From Ignelater luminosus (Eukaryota > Arthropoda > Insecta > Coleoptera > Elateridae), in assembly GCA_011009095.1 (NCBI GenBank), contig VTPC01001715.1:155529-219528 (forward strand): a stretch of 64,000 nt of DNA. The letters run 5' to 3'. Shown piece by piece: positions 27,501-39,500 of the stretch. The notes below the pieces were generated by a model, which was not told the DNA's origin, ran no database searches, and was given only the letters and a program-made list of their open reading frames with translations. The translations under genes were made by a program, and so were the position numbers. Each line of letters starts with the position of its first letter. Position 1 is the stretch's first letter.

Positions 27501-30500
27501 TGTTTCTCAGTAAACGAAATAAGTCACTGCTTTAACAATCTTTAACAACATCTTATTGCAGTAATTAACTAATTAGCTAACTCTGCTTTTGCAGAGGCCA
27601 TTTTTTCGCTGGCACGCCGGGCTCCAGACTTGTGGCTAGACTTCTTTCAACCCTCTCGTACGGGATACGGTGAATTCAAAAGAAATCTTGATTCAATTGA
27701 TCTACATTTTAGCAAATTTACCTTAATGCTGAAAGAAAGAATGTAATTTCAATTGCAGTTGGAGCTGGATGTAATGTTCATTTTATTTCACTGTTTGAAA
27801 CTCACTCGTTGGCAGTTCTCTATATAAGAACAATATTTTAATCTATTCAGATCGTACCAAACGGTCTTGTCGGTCTTCATGTGACTGTTGCAGCTATTCA
27901 ATGTATAAATGTGCCGGAGCATGTACACACATTAGAAGTGCATCGAACAGGGTTATATGAAATTTTTACCGAAATTTTAATTAAAATTTTTTTGATACAT
28001 TATACAACGTTTTACTTGAAACTGTATAGTTAAAAACAAAAAAATTAAAACAATCTTAAAATGGTTTTTAGAAAGACTAGGTACATATATAACGTGTAAT
28101 CATAAAAAAATATGTCAGTTTGGAAGTACTGCAATAAAAACAATTTGAAACATTTCGTTTTACGACATTTTACAGTAAAAGAATGTGGACTTGCAACAAA
28201 ATATTAAATTATCATGTATCTAACTGTTTCATAAGCAAAAGTCACTTTTTTTTCCTAATACAACATTCCCATAAAAAAATTAATGTACTAAATAATTCGG
28301 CGCGAATGCGTGATCCAAGTTTAAAGTTATTAGTCGTATTGTCAGTTCCAATAAAAACGAATCTTATTACGTATAACAAAAACAATACATTATTCAATTA
28401 ATCAAAAGCTATAAATAAGTTGTAGATATAATCGATGCGTTCAATACCGGCACTTTGACCAAATTCTAAGCCTCTTAACGCTATCTGCTTAACGAAACCG
28501 TGGACCACGACGCGAGGTGTGGAGATTAATCATGTGTTACTGACATTTGAGATATTCGCGGGTCCGTTTAGGTTTCGGACCTTGAAGCTGAAAGTGATAT
28601 TTATGTGAACTTGCACTTGCAATTGCAAAACTTGTTCTGTTCTCTGATCCCTACCCTCATAAAAATGGTATGCTTAAATCATAAACCGCTTTCAGGTATG
28701 ATGTAATATGTAAATGTTCTAAAATGAGGTGCTTTTTATTTACTCTTCGAAATAAGTACAGTTGATTGTGTATAAACATTGTATTTGTGTTTGTTTAGCA
28801 TTTCGACCGTTTAACTTTGTAATAATTTATGACTCCATATAAGTAGTAAACTAATTTCATCTAATACCCGTTTGGAATATTATAAATCTTAGTTTTCTTG
28901 ATTTGTCAGTCATGTAGTTGCTGAAGAAATCACAAAACTCTTTAATTAATCGCTAATTACTATTCTTCAGTTAAATTGTTAAATACTAAAAATGCTTAAG
29001 GAACGAGTTGCTTCCTGGTTCATCTACATTGTTTCTTTCTTCATTCGAGTTTTTTGTAAGGCTAATCACCAATTTATTGATCTTTATCGAGCGAAAAATT
29101 GAATTGGATGGTTACACTATTTTCCACCCTACTAGTGTGGGTTTTCTAGGCCTACTAATATTACTCATAACAAGAATTTGGTTTTATCATGCCCAGATAA
29201 TTATGAAGACTAGAACTAAGTAGAAGAAATCTGGGATAAGTTCCAAGCTGGAAACGTCCTTTGTCAAGATCATAAAAGTTATTCCAAACTATCGAAAATT
29301 CACATAATATGAGAATGTATGGGTCGTCTTCTTCCTTTCTTAGACAAACAGCATCAGTCTATCTATTAGTCTTCATCGTTTTTTCCTTCTGTTCTTCCTT
29401 GGGCGCCTAGTTTCTCATTATTGTTGCTTCTTATAACATTTCCATGGGATATACATATTTTCTTGTACATACATTGTCATGTTGATTAGCTTTGATCTGG
29501 GATGCTTCATCAAGCCACTGCGTTTAATGACAGGAATCGAACTGATTAACTGATAAACGGTTACTGCTTGAATCAAATTGGCTTTTGCATATCCATCATT
29601 ACTTATGGAGGATTCAATGGATAACTTAGACAAGTATGAACGTTATAAAAAATTAGAGGCTGTCGTATGAAGAAGATAACTTTGATTTTACTAAGTTACA
29701 TAGTTTGATTAGACTTTCAAGACATACCGGAATTAATTCCATTTACATTTACTGACTGAGACAGATATTAACAAGATTCTCATTATCTCTAGCTACTTTA
29801 GCTTGGGTGCAGTGAAGAAAGCAAGAAAGAAGACAGTTCTTGCGTATTTAGATTTTTGATCACGCGATTTTATATCTTGCCTTCGAGATAGAGATCTTTT
29901 TCATGTTAGTGACTCTTTGATCCTTCGATTGGATTGAGTTATTAGGATATCAGCACTTCAGGAAATGCTTGGTGGGTCTACCTCACGAGAGTTATTAAAA
30001 TACTGTGAAATTTAGCGAGAACTAATAGTGCAAGAATTTTCAACATTAGCTGAGATAGTTTAAGCGGAGATAACGGGACCACCAAGAGATATCTCGTAAT
30101 CACAGTAATCATTTTATTTGCAAGACAATAGGACAATATTGCTTTATGTGACGCAAAAGCCCAAATCCTGAGTGCGATCCTGCCTCCTAGAAGGAAAATC
30201 TAATTGGGAACAAACAAATATTGGTTTACTTGACGTCAAGCAAGACGTCCTAATCTTCCCGTTCACACTCAAGTTGTTTTAATATGAGTTTCTGACATAA
30301 TAGGGGCCCTTGCACAATAGTTTTTTTTTGCCACACGTATGCATCATTTTAGTTCTGAATTAGAATCAGAATCGTGACTGGAGATAAATCCTGCTGCTCA
30401 AAGTATTTAGTTCAACGGAACAGAAAAAATTACTGTCCTTCTCTAGCTACCAATTGACTAAATTTGTCCATTTTGAGGCTGCATTCTTGATGTCGTGATC

Positions 30501-33500
30501 AATTTTTTAGCCCATACTTCTAAAATTAGCAACGAAACAGAATAGAACAGCATTTACTGCAGGTTTTCAAAATTGCATCCGCTGGCAAGTTCTTCATTCC
30601 ACCTTGGATTTCCAGGATTAGAACAACCAAGCGATGATACGAGATAATTCAATCTTTATATCTCGTTTCTGATTTGCACAATTAATAAGGAAAACGCGGA
30701 ACTGTAGCAAAAGTATCGGTGAGAAGTAAGAAAGACGAAGTTGGAATTGAAATGAAAGAGGAAGAACAAGCTAAAGAAACATGCGCTTCAGTGCTTACTC
30801 AATCAATCAATCAATTATCAACGTGAAATGCCACCGAAGGTGGGCGACTCCTTAGAGGATTTAACCTGTCTTAAGCCTGGAAGTGGTGTTATGTGGAATT
30901 TGGAGTGCGATCTTCGCAGGTGGTGGTATTGATTCGTTGACTAACGATTTCGATGGCCGGCAGCAAGCAGGCCCCCACGCCAATCCCAGGGCAGCTGATG
31001 GTGGTTCATGGGGACGTCGCATGCTGTGCGTTAGCTCGTCCTGGTCCCAGGACGACCCGGTGCTCCAATGTGCCCCAACAGGCCGCCGCACCACTTAAAC
31101 GATGGTTGATGAAGAAAGGAAGGAAAAGGCAAAACGGCTCCTTTCAGAACGGTGTTGGTGTTGTTGTGTGGTTATATGTATGTGACTGTGATTGTGGAGT
31201 GATTTGTAATGTGTTGTGTGTTCTGTGGAATGTTACTGTTGTGGCATTTGCTTTCACCGCCAAGGGAAACCATGGTAAAACCTTAGCGAGAACAGGCTGA
31301 CTTCTCTGCAGGTCCTGCAACAAAACGAGGAGAGCAGAAACGACATTTACTTTGTGTTAGGTGTAGTGGTAGGACGCAGAGGTGGGTGTATCTGGTTTTG
31401 TTTAAGGTGTGGGATTATCTGAGGGCGATTGGAGAGTTTTCGAGCACGTCCTCCAGGTCAGGAGTTAGGTAGGTGGCGTAACCGAGATAAATAAAACTTG
31501 AGTTTATACTTGGTGTAGCGGGATCGGAACCCGGTCAGCGTGGAAAGGATGCCAAGTTGGACTTGGAGGGGCTCGAACCGTGCGTCTATAGTTCAAGCAT
31601 CCCCCGGCAAACCCGACTCTCTTTCTGGCAAAGACGTTTTATTTCGTGGGGTTTGAGGGTGCAGAAACATGGGTGGTCGGTGATTGGTCGGACAAACGTT
31701 TTGTACGTGTACATTAAGGTGCGTGGGTGACAGCCCTGGAAGTTTGTGCGGAGCACGGATAGAATGGAGGCGCGTCTCTGAACAGAGTCGAGACGCTTGT
31801 TCAGTTCTGTGCCTCAGTGGAGGGTGTATGTGAATGTGCAGCCTAAATATAGAATCAGAGGTTTAGTTGCACGGCCCTTTCTTGGAATTTGCTGCTGTTG
31901 ACTTTGAATGGGTGACTTTGAATAGTTGACAGTGCTTACTACTTACTAGAAATAAGAAAAGACTAGAAGAAAGACCATCTCAAAGGATATAGAAAATTAG
32001 GAGTCAACCAGGCGGGAGTGAGCAGATATTACAAGACAGTGGCAAAAAAAGTGTTGTGTAGTCAGCTTCAGTTAGATCAAGTAGAAGTATGACCGATGAA
32101 TGATTGATCATTGAGATTGATGGGCGAAGTCAGCAAGAAAATCTTCTTGGGATTATTGGAGCTAGAAATAATCAATGCTAATCAGGGTTGCTGCAGGGTA
32201 TAGTGAACAGGATATTAAATTAGCTATTACTCAGCTAAGTTTAAATATGGAAAACGATTGGAATTCCATTCCAAAAAAAAATGCAGAAATCCTAAAGAGG
32301 AAAATCGAATAGGTTTAAGAAGAAAAAATTAGAGTGGTAGAACTAGTTTGACGTCTCAAGTGTGATGGTTTAGAGACTCAGAATGTTGTTTGAGATATGG
32401 AGGAAATCATCAGTGTCTAGAGTGAATTATAATGACTAGGTGCCAGAGGTGTGGGGCATTGTTGCTTTTTCCTTTTCTCTTGAGACGAAGAGGGTATTGT
32501 ATTTACTTGAAAACGCTGTTAGGAGAAAGTTTGCAGCTTTATATAGTAAAAGAAGAACAGTTATCCAGTCAACCAAAGAGTTTCATTCCAAAACAATAGA
32601 GAACTCGCATATAACTTTGGCAACCACAATAACCATTTGTCAGGATGAGTTTTTAGACTTTAGTTTACGGTTACGAGGAACTTTATTCAGATTACCTAAT
32701 CCAAAACCAGAATAAAATGATAAAAAATACCATAACGAGATAGTAAAATCTGAAGGATACTAATTGCTGTTATCCGAAAATAATTATTTGTTAAAATCGT
32801 CTATACCTGATTGAAAAAGATTGCAAGATAATGCCACGAAGCAGTCAAGCTGTGTGATTCATAGTGAATTTCGCTTATTAACTAGTTGTAACTATTTATT
32901 ATCGCTTTAGCAATCCAGAGAAAAATCTGATTATCCTCGATTTCGATCCCACTTTTGTAAAACCCAAAATGAACCGATTTCTATATAATAGAAGAACATT
33001 TCATGAATGGAAGAAATTTTATTTTTTATGACAGCTCATTAACTTTCTAAGATTCGGCATGAATTAAAAAAACGTTTTAAGAAGAAAACTAAACTCTTCC
33101 TATCATTTAAGTCGGTACTGTCTGGCGCTAGGTAATTGGTTCTTGGCAGGCACAACTACCAAACACTTTAGTTGCAGCTGCACTTGCCCCGGAGGCACAT
33201 TTGCTTTTCATGTTCTTTTCCGATTAGTACACTTCAGCGTATCGAGCAAAACGAGGTACGTCTTGAAAATCTCAAGTACACTCCTGAGAGTCTTGTGCGT
33301 ACGCTCGGCATCTTTCAGAAAGCTAATTCGAGATGATGTAATAAGAATTACCGGGCAACAATTAGACGTCATAGAGAACAGTTGTTCTAGTTGCAGCGTA
33401 TTAGCTAGAGCTGCAGTTGAGGCCGCGCGTGAAGTATGTCCGTGGAATCCATCGGGCGCGACGTTGAGGGGCCGGGGCCGAAGAAGCAGTCCGGTCACAT

Positions 33501-36500
33501 TCCCGGCCACCGAACGAAACAAACCAAAACCAACCTTGCCTGGCCCGCTATGCCATTCACACACACATACACACGTATACACACGCACACATATATACAG
33601 AGATTACTAGATCTGAGAAAAATTACATATAATTTTCAGGTAATGGAGTTGTATACCTGAACTATACCTTTTTTTTCTGTATTCAATCATGCAAACACTT
33701 TGACCCTATTTCCGCCAACAACCCATTACAGCTTTATAGTCACTTGCAAGTTATCGCAGATATTACTAAAGGTCAAGATTTTATTTAACTTTAAATGCAT
33801 TTAGAGTTTTTAAAAAGTTATACTGCAGTAACTAGAGATATAAATGCAAACGAAAAATGATATAAACTTCCTGCATATATATATGTAATTACATAATCGT
33901 TAAATTTTTTATGTTAAAACGTGACGTACCACCACCCAAGAAGTCTTTGTAAATTGAAAACTCGAACTAAATTATTTGCAATTAGTTATCAAAACATCGA
34001 TTACACATTTTCTTTTTTGTTACTGAAACAGTAACAAAATGACAATTTACCGTTACGTTTTATAATTACAAGCTTCAGAACCAGAAAAAGAGAAAGATCT
34101 AATACAGAATTAAATGTTGTAAGTTTTTGCCTTTTGCTCGTTAAATGTTGATTCTCCATTCACACGTTTTATTAAATCGGTTTCTTTTACATTTGTTACC
34201 ATAAATTAACTTCGTATTGCAGTGAAATTACTACACGACGTGTTAACTTCACTAGAACATGACCAAATCATTAAAACGCGATCTTAAAATCCCAATTGAA
34301 TTCTACGAAAACCATTTCAATTTCCTCATTTTGATATAATAATAATTAATCGTCTAAGAACAAAGAGAATACAACAGTTATATGGTGGGCGAGAAGAGGA
34401 TATATTTGCAAACAAAGATGATTGAAATGTATGAAGACCAAGATGCTGGTCACGTTACCAGAATTCTGAGCGGCTTCAGAACCTAAAGAATGCATTTAGC
34501 ATTCCTCTTTGAGAACAAATAATAAACCATTGACACTCTTCATAACTACTCTAGCCCAATTAATGCATTCTTTATACCCCCGATATTAAAGCAGCGGTTT
34601 CACTTTCTTAGAAATAGAATTCGAGCAAACAAATTTATTTTAACTTAATAATAAAAGAAAAGCAAACTAAAGCAGAACCGTTCCGAGCCGAGACTTAACT
34701 AATCGATGTTCAATTTCTTTTTACCAATAACACGTTTCCGCTATGCTTGACGATTTTATGATCGAAGTCTAGGTAGTTTTATAGTTCACGTCCATTCCAT
34801 GCTCACTTGAACGAGATGATTAGCATACCACTTGTTAGAAGTAGGTTTACAATCAGTTAACTTCTACCACACGTTTTTGTTATTTTAACGCGTGATTAAT
34901 TTTTTCCCAGGTGAAATTGTCACCAAGGATATGCTGGATAGAGAATTTAAAGAAGTTTACGATTTGGTTGCGGAAGCACGCGATCAAGGTACACCTCCCA
35001 GGAGTTCCAGGATGCCTGTGAAGATTAAAGTATTGGATGTTAATGACAACGCGCCCGAAATAGTCGACCCACAAGAAGATGTAGTTAGCGTACGTGAAGA
35101 GCAACCGCCAAATACAGAAGTTGTTCGAGTTCGAGCCGTAGATCCGGACGAAGGAAACAATGCTTCGATTACTTATTCGATTCTAAAAAGTAGAGATTCA
35201 GACGGCTATGGAATATTTAGTATTGATCCAATATCTGGTACAATTCGAACGAAAATGGTATTGGACCATGAAGATAAAACAATTTATCGACTTGCTGTTG
35301 CGGCTAGTGACAATGGGTATCCACCGAAACAAACTGTTAGGATGTTGCGCGTCGAAGTACTAGACTTGAATGATAACAGACCAACGTTTACAAGTTCCAG
35401 TTTGATTTTCAAGGTGAGTACTACTATTTTATTGTTAATTTAGTTTTTTGACTCGTCTAATTTTATTTTAAATTTAGGTACGTGAAGATGTGCAAGTGGG
35501 CCACATTGTTGGAACTGTTGCGACAACAGATTCTTCAGATCGTTCAAACATCATTCCTGGAAGTAGCGGAGGACACATCACCTATACCTTGACATCTCTC
35601 ACATCGGATCAAATGGTTGATGCTTTTGACATCGATCGCAGTATTGGTTCACTGATAGTTGCTAGAGAATTGGACAGAGAATTGCAATCGGAATATCGTT
35701 TGGAAGTTCGCGCTTTAGACACTAGTGCCGTTAATAATCCCCAAAGCAGTGCAGTTACTGTTCGTATTGATGTAATTGACGTCAACGATAATGCTCCTCG
35801 GTGGTCACAAGATCCCATAACCATTTTAGTGGCAGAAGACACAGAGATTGGGTCATCTGTTTATAACTTTAGTGCAACGGATGCTGATTCTAAAACAAAT
35901 GGGGAACTTCGTTACAGTTTAATCAAACAGCATCCTGCTTCAAGTGTATTCAGTATAGATTCGCTAACTGGCGCTTTGATTCTAACATCCCCTTTAGATT
36001 ATGAAGCCCTTTCTGAATACACCGTCATAGTAAAAGCGACTGATCAATGTTTAAACGTATCTGAAAGACTGAGTACTTCTATAACAGCTAGAATAATAGT
36101 AACAGATGCCAATGATAATGCACCTCGATTTGTAATTCCAACCTCATCAAATGTGTTCATAAGTGACTCAATTACTCTTGGTGATGTAGTGACTAGAATA
36201 TTAGCAGTTGACAAAGACAGTGGTGATAACGGACGTGTAACTTACGTAATTGCTAGTGGAAATGAAGAAAATAGATTTGCCCTCGGTTACGATAATGGAG
36301 TTGTAACTTTAGCAAAACCGTTGACTTTTACGGATTCTTCAAAAGTGTTCACGCTTAATGTAACGGCTACCGATCATGGTACTCCAACCAAACAGGCTCA
36401 TTTTGTATTAAAATTATCAGTTCAAGGATCTCATGATAATCCACCAAGATTTTTCTATTCGGAATACCATGCGAAAGTATCAGAGGACGCTGCCTTGGGT

Positions 36501-39500
36501 ACATACGTTGCTAAGGTTTCTGCGAAGTCTGGACTTCTCGAAGGTGGTAAGATGATTTATTATCCTCAATGCCTAAGAAAAACTATTAAATTGCATTTTG
36601 TAGGTGGCAATCTAACGTATTATATCCCAACTGGGATAGCAGATGATGCATTTGCTATCGATCCTGTGACTGGTGTTGTAACCACGAAGACTGTTTTAGA
36701 TCACGAAACAAGGAATCACTACCTTGTTTCTATATACGTAACAGATTCAGCCAAAAGTGGCAATAAGACTCCTTCAAAGACCCAGTTTGACGTTACCATG
36801 CTCTCTGTTATGGTCACTGATATCAATGATCACGCTCCGGAGTTCCGTTCAGGATCCTGTTCTCCGCTGTCTATTCCTGAAAACAACGAACTTGCAGTTG
36901 TGCACACAATTGTAGCGATGGATATAGATTCTGGAAACAATGGAGAAATAACTTACAGTATCACAGGTAATTGATTTTTCTTCTTTAGTCTTTATGGTCA
37001 ATTTACATTTTTATTTTTCCAGGAGGAAATATTGGCAATAAATTCAGTATTGACATGCATTCAGGAGAACTAACAGCGAGACCTTTAGATCGAGAATCTC
37101 ATTCTCGGTATCATCTTTCTATTACTGCTCAGGATCATGGTAATCCACCTCTTCAAGGATTTTGCAATATTACTGTTCGGATCGAAGACCAAAATGATAA
37201 CGACCCAAAATTCGATAACCAAAGGTACTCTACTACTATTCTAGAAGATGTTCCAACCGATACTTCCGTTTTAAAAGTGCATGCTTCCGATGCGGATATA
37301 GGAGTTAATGCTAGAATAATCTATTCGTTAGCTAACGAAAGTCAGTGGTTATTTCGCATTGATAATAAGACTGGTGTTATTACTACTACAGGGTAAGAAT
37401 TATTAATAAGTTAATTTTGTTGTTATAGAATAATTATAAATTGCGATTATGTTTTCTAGGCAATTTGATCGTGAACGGCAAAGCGTTTATAATTTTCTTG
37501 TGGTCGCTTCTGATAGCGGAAGATATAATGCGAGATCTCAAAGGGTTCCGGTTACGGTACAAATTGGAGATATAAATGATAACAAACCAATATTCACGAA
37601 ATATCCATTTAAAGAAAAGGTTGCTGCTTACATTCAGCCTGGACATTCTATCCTGAAAGTTACAGCTAATGACGCTGATCAAGGAACAAATGCTGAAATA
37701 GTCTACAGTTTACTTAACGATGGAATTTCCAATAAATTCAGAATTAATCCAAATACTGGAATGCTGAGTGCAACTCAAAGTTTGGCAAGTGAAAATGGCA
37801 GGACGGTTTATTTAAATGTGGTAGCTACTGATAAAGGAAACCCTCCACAGAGTTCCACAGGACTGATCGAAATTAGCGTGGGTGATATCCCTGATAATTA
37901 TCCGCAGTTAAGGTTTCAAAATAGTACCTATGTGGTTAATTTAAATGAAAATGCTGAACAATTCCGTGATGTTCTAAAGGTGTCTGCTGTGAGAACTGAT
38001 GGGCGCAGACAAAAGATACTATATTCCTTCGGGACGGGCAATGAGGCAAATATCTTTGTAATCAATTCCGAAAATGGCATCATTCAAGTGCGTAATCCAA
38101 AATATTTGGATTATGAATTGCGCAAGGAAATCCGTTTGGTTGTTGAAGCAAGAACAGAGGGAAATCCTAATTTACATGGTTTTTGTGAAGTCATAATTAA
38201 GCTTATTGATCAAAACGATAATGCACCCACTTTTACCCAACAAGAATATACCGCGTCTGTATGGGAAGGAAACAGCAAAGGAGCTTTTGTGTTACAAGTA
38301 GTCGCGTATGATTCCGACGAAGAACGGAATTCTAGAGTCTTGTATCACATTGTTGACGGAAACCACGACAACGCTTTTATGATAGAACCTGCATTCAGTG
38401 GCATTTTGAAAACTAACATTGTTCTGGATCGCGAAATTCGAGACACCTACAGGCTTACCATAATTGCAACTGATGAAGGCGTTCCACAAATGACTGGCAC
38501 TGCGAGAATTCGTATTAACGTTGTTGATGTTAATGATAACCAACCTACATTTCCTCCACACAGTATCATTACTGTCAGCGAAGGTAAGATTGGATTTGGG
38601 TTTCATACCTTATAATGACCAAATGTACTAAGAAGTCTTTTTTATTTCAGTTACGGAAATTGGAACAATCTTGACAACTGTAACGGCTAATGATGTCGAT
38701 ACCAATCCAGCATTAACCTACGGCTTTATACCAGAAAGTGATAGTGAAGTTTTGAGCCTATTTAGCATCGATCGATTTAGTGGAAAAGTTATTTTGAAGA
38801 AATATTTAGATTATGAAACCAGGCAAGAATACACCTTGAAGATTGCTGCTTCGGATACAGCTCATATGGCCAAAACCACTTTAACTATAAAGGTTACTGA
38901 CGTAAATGATAATCCACCTGTCTTCTCGCAGAACTTCTACCATACAACATTACCAGGTAAGACTCCAACATATTTCTCAGCTGACAATTTTGGTTTTACC
39001 AAGATGATATCAGCTTATAATTATTAAATTTATAGAAATTATCAAGGAATTTTGTTTTTCAGAAGGAAACTCAAACAGTCTAATCGAAATACTCACCGTA
39101 AATGCAACAGACGCCGATTTCGGAGACAACGCAAAAATCACATTTTCCCTCTTCTCACCTGTAACTGGCTTTTCTATCGATGAAAACGATGGAGTCTTGA
39201 AAGTGAATCTAAGCAGCATCTCGCCAGCACTCAAACAAGATCTTCAAATTACACTGCTGGCTACCGATCATGGAAATCCACCCTTACATTCTTCTGCTTC
39301 CGTTCGAATTAAAGTTAATAGCGGTTCTGGATTCGAACCGCAATTCCATAAACGTGATTACAGGTATGACGTCTGCAATTATATTAATGTGAATCTGAAA
39401 CTAATGCACGTCTTCTCTTATAGAATACAAGTACCTGAAGATGCATCCAAAGGAACGATAGTTTTAAATCTTGGAAAACCTAGTGTTAATAACAACCTTT

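Noticed and set aside
31500..31600. tRNA-like GGCTCGAACC sequence
   Set aside because: No acceptor stem or anticodon arm; it lies in the decayed reverse transcriptase.
33143..33610. 155-codon + strand gene
   Set aside because: No domain, and the opposite strand is equally open, as expected for GC-rich DNA; kept only as a compositional island.
35490..36974. Uninterrupted 494-codon frame as one exon
   Set aside because: It runs through a 57-bp GT-AG intron at 36547-36603 and past the true donor at 36967.
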